From Clostridiales bacterium (GTDB taxonomy: Bacteria; Bacillota; Clostridia; Saccharofermentanales; UBA5734): DNA of 5,536 nt. Shown here one piece after another: positions 1 to 5,536 of the stretch. Numbering within the stretch: position 1 is the stretch's first letter; each line of letters starts with the position of its first letter. The stretch spans positions 1-5,536 of the forward strand of contig DOFA01000022.1 of NCBI GenBank assembly GCA_003532195.1, read 5' to 3'. Position numbers and translations under genes: made by a program. Below the pieces are notes generated by a model, which was not told the origin of the DNA, made no database searches, and saw nothing but the letters and a program-made list of their open reading frames with translations.

Positions 1-2977
1 CGTCGCCGTCTTCGGCCTGTTTGACGACCTCGAGGATGATGTTCTCGGCTGACAATCCGGCGAAAGACAGACGCGCCGGCAGGGCGCCAGCCCGTCCGGT
101 CCCGCCGGCCGCCGTGATCGCCGTGATCGCCGGCTGGTTCAGGTCATAGGCTTGCCGCACCGTACCGGCGCCGCGCCAATCGCCGGCATGCGGCAGGATG
201 GAGTAAGTGAAGCGGTGGATTTCCTTGTCGGCATCGGGATTGGGGTAGCCGGTCGACCGGAGCAAGGTCAGGCGCAGCTTGCCATTTTGCGTGTCGTGGC
301 CGTATTTGCAGTCGTTCAGCAGCGACAGGCCGAACCCGTGATCGGACAAGTCGGCCCATTTATGGGCGCAGACTTCAAATCTGGCCTCGTCCCAGGATGT
401 GTTGGTGTGGACCGGGCGTTCCAAATGCCCGTACTGGATCTCATAGGTTGCCCTTTCGGCGTTCACGTCCACCGGAAATTCAGCTTTCAGGCAGATATCG
501 CGGTCTTTCCAGTCGATGACGGTCTCAAAATCGATCCGGGCTTGATGGTTCCAAAGGATCAGATGCTGGACGATGGTCGAATTGAGGAAAGGACGGGTGA
601 TTTTCACAACTGTGCGCACCGGGCCCTGTTCGGCCAGCTCGATCTGCCGCGCCGGGATGTCCCAGGTTTTTTCCGTATAAAACACATCGAGGTTCCAGTT
701 GTCTTCGTTATGCGGCTTGTCTTCACAGGCGAGCAGCCGGTTGCCGGCCATCCCCGGACGGAACGCTTCGCGCCCGGCCCTTTTGTCATACAGGCTGGCG
801 ATGTTGCCCGAACGGTCCAACTGCAGGCGGACAAATTCGTTTTCCAGAACAGTTGGCGCTTTCCGGCCGGTTGGGCCAGGAGCGCCATTCTTGCCGCTCT
901 TGTCGTTTTTGCTGTCCGCGCCGTCCTTGCCGGGTACAATCCGCATCGAGGCCCAGCCCAGCGGCGGCAGATTCCTGACGACCGTGACGAAACCGCCGGA
1001 ATGGCATTTCTGGGCTGGAAATGTGTTTTCCCCGTCGCAGAGGGCCCAGCTGCCGTCTTCAGCAGCAAAAAACACGGCGGTGTCACGCGCCCAGGACAGC
1101 GGATTAAAGACGACCAGTGAGCCGGGGGCGGCGCCGATCCTGGCCGCGATACTGTCGGCTGCCGCAGCCAGAAGCCGCCCGCCCCGCTGGAACAGCTGCG
1201 CGTACAGATGATCGGTATCCTGATAGACTTCCTTGATCGAAGAACCCGGCAGAACATCGTGGAATTGGTTGAGCAGCAAGGTTTTCCAGCAGGGGTCCAG
1301 TTCTGCGGATGGGTATGCCCCGCCGGTCAGCAGGTGATTCAGGGACGCCAGCCATTCGGTATCGGTCAGCAGGAATTCCGCTTTCCGGTTGTTCCGCTTG
1401 TTCCGGGCCATGGAGGTGTAGGTTCCCCGGTGTTTCTCGTAGTACAGCTCGCCGTGCCAGGTTGTCAGGCGTTTGTTGCGGCTGACCCGCTTTTCCAGGT
1501 TGGCGAAGAAATCAGCCGCCTTGCCGAAGCGGGTTCTGGCCGCGCCGGGCAAGCCCTGGTCAAAGCGCCGGAGGGTTTCCACCATTTCGCGGGTCGGACC
1601 GCCGCCGCCGTCGCCGAAGCCATAAGTATAGAGGATATCATCCGTAAGGTGCTTATCTTTGTAATTGCGCCAGCATTCAATCATTTCGCAGCTTTGCGCG
1701 TCGCCATTATAAAAACTGGGATTATAGCTGGTCAGCTGCGTCAGCACGTCGGTGCCGTCGATGCCCCGCCAGAGGAAGGTGTTGTGCGGCATTTCATTCA
1801 GTTCGTTGTTGCGCAGTTTGCTGGTCATAAAGTAATCGATGCCGCTTTTTCGGAGGATCTGCGGCAGCGCGGCCGAATAGCCGAACACATCGGGCAGCCA
1901 GAGGATCCGGCTTTCGACGCCGAATTCGTCGCGCAGGAATTTCTTGCCGTGCAGGATCTGCCGGACCAGCGATTCCCCGGAGGGCAGATTCGTGTCGCTT
2001 TCCACCCACATGCCGCCTTCGACTTCCAGACGGCCTTCCTTGATTCGCTCTTTGACGCGCCGGTACAGATCGGGGAAATCCTCCTTGAGGAAACTGAACA
2101 GCTGCGGCTGGCTGGACGTGAAGATGAAGTCAGGGTACTCATCCATCAGGGCGAGGACGGTGGCGAAGGTGCGAGCCGTTTTCTCCCGCGTGTGGTCGTA
2201 GCGCTGGAGCCAGGCGACATCGATATGCGTGTGCCCGATGCAGCTCACCGTGACCGGCAAGGCGCCGCACGGCCGGTTATAAAGGTTCTTGCGCAGGTAT
2301 TCGCGGGCGCGCGGCACAGACCTGTGAAATTCCGGGCTTCCCGGCGCGCGCAGGTCGAGGAGGTTACAGGCGCTGTTCAGCGTCTCGACAATCTGGGCCC
2401 ATTCGGCGGAATCCGGATTCAGGCGCTTACTGTGCCGGCGCGGCGCAAAAAGGTCAAAGTAGAGGCCCCAGACCTCTTTGTCCCAAACGGCGAGATCGAG
2501 GTAGAAACGCACGGGTTCGGCGCTTTTCTGATTTTCCTGGCTGACGAGCCCGCCGAAAGCGGCGCAGTGAAGCGTGAATTCCTGCCCAGGAGCGCCGACT
2601 TCGCCCAGCATCGCCGCCAGGTGGTTGGTGTCAAAAGCCTGCTGCGGCCGGCCGTCCACATAAAACAGAAATTGCGGATTCAGGGCGTTCCACCCTGTTT
2701 TGTTGGTTCGGCAAAGGATCGCGAGCGGCTTTCCGGCCATCTCCGGATCGGACAGGATGATCTGGGCGCGAAACAGCGCGTACTCGCCGGCGCCGGGCAT
2801 CGCCCACGGATCGCCTTGCGTGTACGGCTGCCAATCTTCAAGCACGGTCAGCGGATTCGTACCCCGCGGCAGATGGCCCTGGTGGATTTCCAGGCCGGCG
2901 ACCGGGAGCACAACGGGATAGATCAATGACTCCAGTTCCTGCAGATATCGGTCGATTCGCTGATCCAAATAATACAT
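1..2977 (-). CDS. GH38 alpha-mannosidase, cytosolic type (C-terminus cut by window edge)
   Basis: Retaining alpha-mannosidase of glycoside hydrolase family 38, expected to release mannose from alpha-mannosides in the cytoplasm; no signal peptide or membrane segment is visible. The frame is open for 992 codons and leaves the window without a stop. Order of parts: an N-terminal accessory domain (about 1-240), the catalytic domain (about 245-515), a helical middle domain (about 520-610), then a beta-rich C-terminal domain from about 710. The motif HTHIDVAW gives zinc ligands H251 and D253; LPDVFGYS gives the nucleophile and zinc ligand D363; QFHDVLPG gives the fourth ligand H573. GGMWVESD (321-328), GDGGGG with D456 (possible general acid/base, by analogy with Golgi mannosidase II) and GELYYEKHRGTYTS (from 509) are further family motifs. 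The start at 2977 has a good ribosome site. Bacterial relatives usually exceed 1000 residues, so some tens of residues are probably missing. Residues 683-706 form an unusual Gly-rich linker. The family call is firm; the natural substrate (free oligosaccharide, N-glycan fragment or other) is not determined. Confidence 0.95.
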   Translation of the reverse strand, partial: MYYLDQRIDRYLQELESLIYPVVLPVAGLEIHQGHLPRGTNPLTVLEDWQPYTQGDPWAMPGAGEYALFRAQIILSDPEMAGKPLAILCRTNKTGWNALNPQFLFYVDGRPQQAFDTNHLAAMLGEVGAPGQEFTLHCAAFGGLVSQENQKSAEPVRFYLDLAVWDKEVWGLYFDLFAPRRHSKRLNPDSAEWAQIVETLNSACNLLDLRAPGSPEFHRSVPRAREYLRKNLYNRPCGALPVTVSCIGHTHIDVAWLQRYDHTREKTARTFATVLALMDEYPDFIFTSSQPQLFSFLKEDFPDLYRRVKERIKEGRLEVEGGMWVESDTNLPSGESLVRQILHGKKFLRDEFGVESRILWLPDVFGYSAALPQILRKSGIDYFMTSKLRNNELNEMPHNTFLWRGIDGTDVLTQLTSYNPSFYNGDAQSCEMIECWRNYKDKHLTDDILYTYGFGDGGGGPTREMVETLRRFDQGLPGAARTRFGKAADFFANLEKRVSRNKRLTTWHGELYYEKHRGTYTSMARNKRNNRKAEFLLTDTEWLASLNHLLTGGAYPSAELDPCWKTLLLNQFHDVLPGSSIKEVYQDTDHLYAQLFQRGGRLLAAAADSIAARIGAAPGSLVVFNPLSWARDTAVFFAAEDGSWALCDGENTFPAQKCHSGGFVTVVRNLPPLGWASMRIVPGKDGADSKNDKSGKNGAPGPTGRKAPTVLENEFVRLQLDRSGNIASLYDKRAGREAFRPGMAGNRLLACEDKPHNEDNWNLDVFYTEKTWDIPARQIELAEQGPVRTVVKITRPFLNSTIVQHLILWNHQARIDFETVIDWKDRDICLKAEFPVDVNAERATYEIQYGHLERPVHTNTSWDEARFEVCAHKWADLSDHGFGLSLLNDCKYGHDTQNGKLRLTLLRSTGYPNPDADKEIHRFTYSILPHAGDWRGAGTVRQAYDLNQPAITAITAAGGTGRAGALPARLSFAGLSAENIILEVVKQAEDGD
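860..931 (-). other. Collagen-like Gly-X-Y linker inside the GH38 gene
   Basis: Residues 683-706 of the mannosidase read as eight consecutive triplets, six of which begin with glycine (G683, G686, G695, G698, G701, G704). The first part is rich in Lys, Asp and Asn; the later part has the collagen-like step GAPGPTG. It lies between the sheet region ending in LGWASMRIVP and the C-terminal domain that starts at about VLENEFVRL. As I recall the family, this junction is usually shorter. At DNA level it shows GGC recurring every three or nine bases, so slippage expansion is a plausible origin. It probably acts as a flexible linker; a true collagen triple helix is unlikely at this length. Confidence 0.6.
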
Positions 2978-2984
2978 GAGGGTA

Positions 2985-2994
2985 CCTCTTTCCT
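2985..2994 (-). promoter_or_regulatory. Ribosome binding site of the mannosidase, overlapping the ROK stop codon
   Basis: On the minus strand AGGAAAGAGG lies 7 bases before the ATG at 2977. Its first two bases are the last two of the TAG stop of the upstream ROK gene. This fixes the mannosidase start and suggests that ribosomes finishing the regulator can help initiation on the mannosidase (translational coupling, inferred). Confidence 0.8.
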
Positions 2995-4165
2995 ATCTGT
3001 TCCAGCCGGTTTCGCCGGCCAGGAATTTTTCCAGGGCAATCATGGCCGCGCAGGCCGCGCCATCTTCTGCTTTGGCTTGGGAGGACAGGATTTCCAGGCT
3101 GTGAATGGCGCCGGTGATCCGGCTCTCCTGAACCTGCCGGCGCAGACTGTCCAGCAGAAGTTCCGGATGACAGGTGATGCTTCCCGTCAGGATCACAGCT
3201 TCCAGGTCGAGCAAATTGGCGGTGTTCACCAGGCTGTGCGCCAGATACGCCGCTTCCTGGTGAATGACGGCCAGGCACTTTTCATCTCCGGCTGCAGCCA
3301 GGCCGGCCAGATCTGCCCAGGAACGGATATCGGGGCGGTCGGCGCAATGCCGGCGGAGCAGCGCCGGGATCGCTGCGTACAGTTCCAGGCAGCCGCGGTT
3401 GCCGCAAACGCAAACTTCACCGTGAATGTCGATCGAAGTATGCCCGGCTTCGCCTGCGAAACCGGTACCGCGATATAATTTGCCATCCAGCACCAGACCC
3501 GAACCGATGCCGGTATCGACGATCATGACCATGAAATTGGCAAATCGCCGGGCAACCCCAAGGTTTTTTTCATAGAGCGTGCGTGCGACGGCATTGTTTT
3601 CAATCCAGATGGCGCCGTTCCAGACCTCGCGCAACTGGTCCAGAACCGGCTGCCCTTGCAGCATCCGGAAATTCGGCGGATTGAGCGTAACACCGGCAGC
3701 GGTATCGACCGGCCCGGGAACGCTGACGCCGATACCCATCAGCTTCTCCGGACAGTTCAGGGTTCCGATTGCCTGACGCATGCTGTCCTTGATTTGCGGC
3801 AGCACACGGGCAAAATCACTGTCCCGGTCCAGAGGGAAACCGGTTTGCGTGACCGGCGTGCCTTTTGTGTCCAGGATGCAGACGGAGCAACGCACCCGGC
3901 TGATGTCGATGCCCATGAAATACAGGCCGCCGCCGGCCAGGTCCAGCCGGATCGGCTTGCTGCCCGGCTTATCTGGTGTCGGCGCCTGCTCAGACAGGAT
4001 GCCTTCGCGGATCAGCCGGTCAACGATGATCGTAATCGCGGCGCGGGTCAGTCCGGTTGCCCGCGCCAGATCAGCACGGGAAACTGGCGCCCGCCGGACC
4101 CGGTCGATGATCTGCAGCATATTGTCCAATTTCATGGAGGAAGCGTTGCGAACCGGATTTTTCAT
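2993..4165 (-). CDS. ROK-family transcriptional regulator (NagC/XylR type)
   Basis: Complete 390-residue sugar-responsive DNA-binding protein. Residues about 15-60 form a winged helix-turn-helix (SRADLARATGLTRAAITIIVDRL), as in NagC, Mlc and XylR. The ROK domain follows: a phosphate-loop-like GIDIS near 85, GIGVSVPGPVD at 144-154, and the ROK signature from GIGSGLVLDG (219) to GEAGH (238-242). The structural zinc site is intact, with H242 and the CVCGNRGCLE motif (C252, C254, C259). Where ROK kinases carry the catalytic Asp (ENDAN), this protein reads ENNAV with N191, so kinase activity is not expected. The length fits regulators with the extra DNA-binding domain. The ATG at 4165 is preceded by GAGGAG; the internal ATG at codon 11 has no such site. 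It is the first gene of a leftward operon with the GH38 mannosidase 15 bases downstream, so it most likely represses this operon until a mannose-related ligand binds. The ligand is inferred from context only. Confidence 0.95.
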   Translation of the reverse strand: MKNPVRNASSMKLDNMLQIIDRVRRAPVSRADLARATGLTRAAITIIVDRLIREGILSEQAPTPDKPGSKPIRLDLAGGGLYFMGIDISRVRCSVCILDTKGTPVTQTGFPLDRDSDFARVLPQIKDSMRQAIGTLNCPEKLMGIGVSVPGPVDTAAGVTLNPPNFRMLQGQPVLDQLREVWNGAIWIENNAVARTLYEKNLGVARRFANFMVMIVDTGIGSGLVLDGKLYRGTGFAGEAGHTSIDIHGEVCVCGNRGCLELYAAIPALLRRHCADRPDIRSWADLAGLAAAGDEKCLAVIHQEAAYLAHSLVNTANLLDLEAVILTGSITCHPELLLDSLRRQVQESRITGAIHSLEILSSQAKAEDGAACAAMIALEKFLAGETGWNR

Positions 4166-4173
4166 GACGAAAG

Positions 4174-4179
4174 CTCCTC
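4174..4179 (-). promoter_or_regulatory. Ribosome binding site of the ROK gene
   Basis: GAGGAG on the minus strand, 8 bases before the ATG at 4165. It supports that start over the in-frame ATG at codon 11, which has only pyrimidine-rich sequence just upstream. Confidence 0.8.
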
Positions 4180-4197
4180 GCAGGGGATTTTATTTCA

Positions 4198-4226
4198 AGC
4201 ATACAAAACCGACTAGAAGATGTCAA
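4198..4226 (-). promoter_or_regulatory. Sigma70-type promoter of the ROK-mannosidase operon
   Basis: On the minus strand a perfect -35 TTGACA (4221-4226) is followed, after exactly 17 bases, by TATGCT (4198-4203), which matches the -10 consensus at four of six positions. Transcription would begin near 4191, giving a leader of about 25 bases that contains the GAGGAG ribosome site. The position, spacing and lack of a better candidate make this the likely operon promoter. Confidence 0.8.
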
Positions 4227-4229
4227 GTC
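4211..4229. promoter_or_regulatory. Possible operator palindrome over the ROK promoter
   Basis: The pattern GACTnGAnnnnnTCnAGTC is an imperfect palindrome with six of nine pairs matching. It covers the -35 box and part of the spacer of the leftward promoter, where a repressor would block RNA polymerase. Imperfect palindromes of this quality arise by chance a few times per few hundred bases, so the support is mainly its position. If real, autoregulation by the ROK protein is the simplest reading. Confidence 0.25.
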
Positions 4230-4246
4230 ATTTAACAACAGCGACG

Positions 4247-4270
4247 TGTTTTACACCTTCGAGCAAAACA
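4247..4270. repeat. Short inverted repeat TGTTTT-N12-AAAACA upstream of the ROK promoter
   Basis: Two perfect 6-base arms (4247-4252 and 4265-4270) separated by 12 bases, about 20 bases upstream of the leftward -35 box. The A/T-rich arms recall operators of ROK regulators such as XylR and NagC, but a match of this length is expected by chance in an A+T-rich spacer. It is recorded as a candidate regulator site only. Confidence 0.2.
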
Positions 4271-4369
4271 GGCCGCTAAGAGGACAAAGCAAAGTACATC
4301 TTACGGTTTTCAGCCTTAACCCCTTCCGCTGCATTATAGCGTTTTTCGATTGTTAATTCGTGATGGAAA

Positions 4370-4398
4370 TTGAAATACTTGCTGGGTTATGGTACTAT
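4370..4398 (+). promoter_or_regulatory. Sigma70-type promoter of the permease gene
   Basis: TTGAAA (4370-4375) lies 17 bases before TACTAT (4393-4398), and a TGG just before the -10 box makes an extended -10. Transcription would start near 4405 and leave an untranslated leader of about 85 bases. The -10 box matches consensus at four of six positions. Other A+T-rich hexamers lie nearby, so the exact start is less sure than for the leftward promoter. Confidence 0.6.
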
Positions 4399-4480
4399 TT
4401 TTATAGAATTATTTATCTCAAATATGCAATCTGTGTAGGAAAATATTAAGCATGCTTGCGCCCTGACGGTTGTTTCTGAT

Positions 4481-4484
4481 AAGG
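4481..4484 (+). promoter_or_regulatory. Ribosome binding site of the permease gene
   Basis: AAGG lies 6 bases before the ATG at 4491, within TAAGGTG. It is a modest but well-spaced site, and no competing in-frame start is visible just upstream. Confidence 0.6.
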
Positions 4485-4490
4485 TGTACT

Positions 4491-5536
4491 ATGGATAAAT
4501 TTTTAAATTGGGAGCAAATAGTAACATGGCTGGTATTGCTGTTTGTTCTCTATGCCCTGATTTCAGGAAAAATACGCTTTGATGTGGCTGCTTTTAGCGG
4601 TTTACTTGTACTGGGCTTGATTGGAATTGCCTCGCCATCTGTTCTCTTCTCCGGGTTTTCGTCCCCGACTCTTTTCACTGTTGCCATCGTATTGGTCATG
4701 AGCGCGGGAATTGTAGAATCAGGTATCCTCACCGGATTTGGGCAAAGCATTGCTAAGAGAATCAAGCATCCGAAAAGACAAATGGCTGTATTAATGCTTT
4801 CAACGACGGTTATCGGGGGGGTTGTAAACAATGTAGGTACTGTGGGTATCATGCTTCCCACATCACAGCGAATGGCACAGCGAGCGGGTATCCATAAAGC
4901 AAATGCTGGGATGTGGTTGGTATATATCACGATTCTGAGCGGTTCTTATACACTGATTGGGACTGCTTCCAATCTGATCGTTTCCTCATTCCGTTTTCAA
5001 GTTTTAGGTGAACCCTTTAAAATGTTTGACTTTGCCGCACATGGTCTTACCATGGTTGGGGTTGTTTTTTTGATAATGCTCTTCTGCGAAGCATGTGGGT
5101 TAAAATTTGCTCAGACGACCGATACTACGATAAACGGTTCTATTTCTCAAAAAGAAGTTATCCCTCCAGAACCTGCTCATGAACGCAGCCGTAAAAAATC
5201 TGCCATCGTTCTCCTTAGCCTGCTCCCAATTATAATCTTAACGAGTATTGGACTTATTCACCCATCCGTGGGTTTCGGCTTTGTTGTAATTCTTTGGTTA
5301 ATAACAGGAGTGCTATCAACCTCTACAGCATATAAAAACATTAATATTCCTATTATCTTGTTTTTGGGAAGTATGCTGAGCTTTGCCAACATACTGAGCG
5401 ACATTGGAGCATTAGAGGTAATTACTGGTTCTTTACTTCCGTTGGTTGTTTCCCTCCCGCCACTTTTGCTTATTTTGTCTGTCCTGTTTGTGACTGCGGC
5501 AGTATCGAATTTTGTTGATAATTCGGTTTCTGCCGT
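4491..5536 (+). CDS. SLC13-type permease (DASS/ArsB-NhaD-like transporter), C-terminus cut by window edge
   Basis: The first 348 codons of an inner-membrane transporter; no stop is reached. Hydrophobic segments fall at about 11-26, 28-48, 59-78, 97-122, 138-166, 181-203, 236-256, 258-276, 284-306 and 314-340, fitting a secondary transporter of the ion-transporter superfamily. Family-like signatures are FDVAAFSGLLVLGLIGI near 30-46, VVNNVGTVGIMLP at 111-123 (the position of the Asn-rich substrate/cation motif of the first repeat), SGSYTLIGTASNLIVSS at 150-166, and SNFVDNSVSA at 339-348, probably the matching motif of the second repeat. The central loop (about 206-236) is short and hydrophilic, so the RCK/TrkA-C domains found in some larger SLC13-like permeases are absent here. 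Substrate is unknown: dicarboxylates, sulfate and other anions are all transported by relatives. The gene is divergent from the mannosidase operon and A+T-richer, with nine TTA codons, so a role in mannoside use is not supported. Confidence 0.88.
   Translation, partial: MDKFLNWEQIVTWLVLLFVLYALISGKIRFDVAAFSGLLVLGLIGIASPSVLFSGFSSPTLFTVAIVLVMSAGIVESGILTGFGQSIAKRIKHPKRQMAVLMLSTTVIGGVVNNVGTVGIMLPTSQRMAQRAGIHKANAGMWLVYITILSGSYTLIGTASNLIVSSFRFQVLGEPFKMFDFAAHGLTMVGVVFLIMLFCEACGLKFAQTTDTTINGSISQKEVIPPEPAHERSRKKSAIVLLSLLPIIILTSIGLIHPSVGFGFVVILWLITGVLSTSTAYKNINIPIILFLGSMLSFANILSDIGALEVITGSLLPLVVSLPPLLLILSVLFVTAAVSNFVDNSVSA

Larger units (their letters stand above)
4166..4490. other. Divergent intergenic region (325 bases)
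   Basis: This A+T-rich stretch separates the leftward ROK-mannosidase operon from the rightward permease. It holds both ribosome sites and one promoter candidate for each direction. Between the two -35 boxes (about 4227-4369) I see no gene, tRNA or convincing terminator; the only structure there is a short TGTTTT/AAAACA inverted repeat. The rightward untranslated leader (about 4405-4490) contains a 10-base palindrome, AAGCATGCTT (4448-4457), and a four-codon ATG-to-TGA frame (4452-4466); neither is more than chance would give. Confidence 0.7.

Noticed and set aside
152..2929. Long rightward open frames opposite the mannosidase (152-1120 and 1208-2929)
   Set aside because: They are codon-aligned antisense to the GH38 gene. 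In that register stops arise only from sense TTA, CTA and TCA codons; the first two are absent and TCA is rare (for example S17, S620 and S976), so the open frame is a by-product of codon bias. The translations show no recognisable family.
3077..4216. Rightward open frames opposite the ROK gene
   Set aside because: Same codon-aligned antisense effect over a clearly recognisable ROK gene; no ribosome site or family similarity.
4333..4338. Perfect minus-strand TATAAT in the intergenic region
   Set aside because: No -35-like hexamer lies 16-18 bases upstream (sequences there read like ACGAAT), and the better-placed TTGACA-N17-TATGCT promoter is closer to the ROK start.
4448..4466. 10-base palindrome AAGCATGCTT and a four-codon ATG-to-TGA frame in the permease leader
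   Set aside because: Several 10-base palindromes are expected by chance in a window this size, and a four-codon frame with only a weak AGGA upstream does not support a leader peptide.
4550..4930. Leftward 126-codon frame opposite the permease
   Set aside because: It overlaps a frame with consistent transporter motifs and membrane segments, and its own translation has no recognisable domain.

Overview
This is a bacterial window with three protein genes arranged around one divergent intergenic region. The left three quarters (1-4165) is a two-gene leftward operon: a ROK-family transcriptional regulator (2993-4165) followed 15 bases later by a large GH38 alpha-mannosidase (1-2977) that runs off the left edge without its C-terminal tail. 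The right quarter is a rightward gene (from 4491) for a polytopic membrane protein of the SLC13-type permease group, cut by the right edge. No RNA gene, CRISPR array, insertion sequence or integrase was seen.

The regulator-mannosidase pair looks like a local sugar-utilisation unit. The ROK protein has an N-terminal winged-helix DNA-binding region and a sugar-sensing domain with an intact zinc site, but lacks the Asp that ROK sugar kinases use. It probably senses a mannose-related sugar and controls its own operon. The mannosidase has no signal peptide and resembles the cytosolic class (Ams1/MAN2C1-like architecture), so it should hydrolyse alpha-mannosides already imported into the cell. The importer for them is not in the window. 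Near-consensus sigma70-type promoters are visible for both divergent transcripts: TTGACA-N17-TATGCT leftward and TTGAAA-N17-TACTAT rightward.

The two halves differ in base composition. The mannosidase and regulator are G+C-rich, and no TTA or CTA codon occurs between positions 53 and 2929 of the mannosidase frame. The intergenic region and the permease are clearly A+T-richer, with nine TTA codons in 348. The permease may therefore have a different origin from its neighbours, and nothing ties its substrate to mannosides.

Taxonomy is uncertain. A cytosolic GH38 paired with a ROK repressor, strong GAGG-type ribosome sites and sigma70-like promoters would suit a Bacillota member of moderately high G+C, but other phyla are possible. 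I found no clear new biological system. The most distinctive details are a collagen-like Gly-X-Y linker inside the mannosidase and the composition break at the divergent promoter region.
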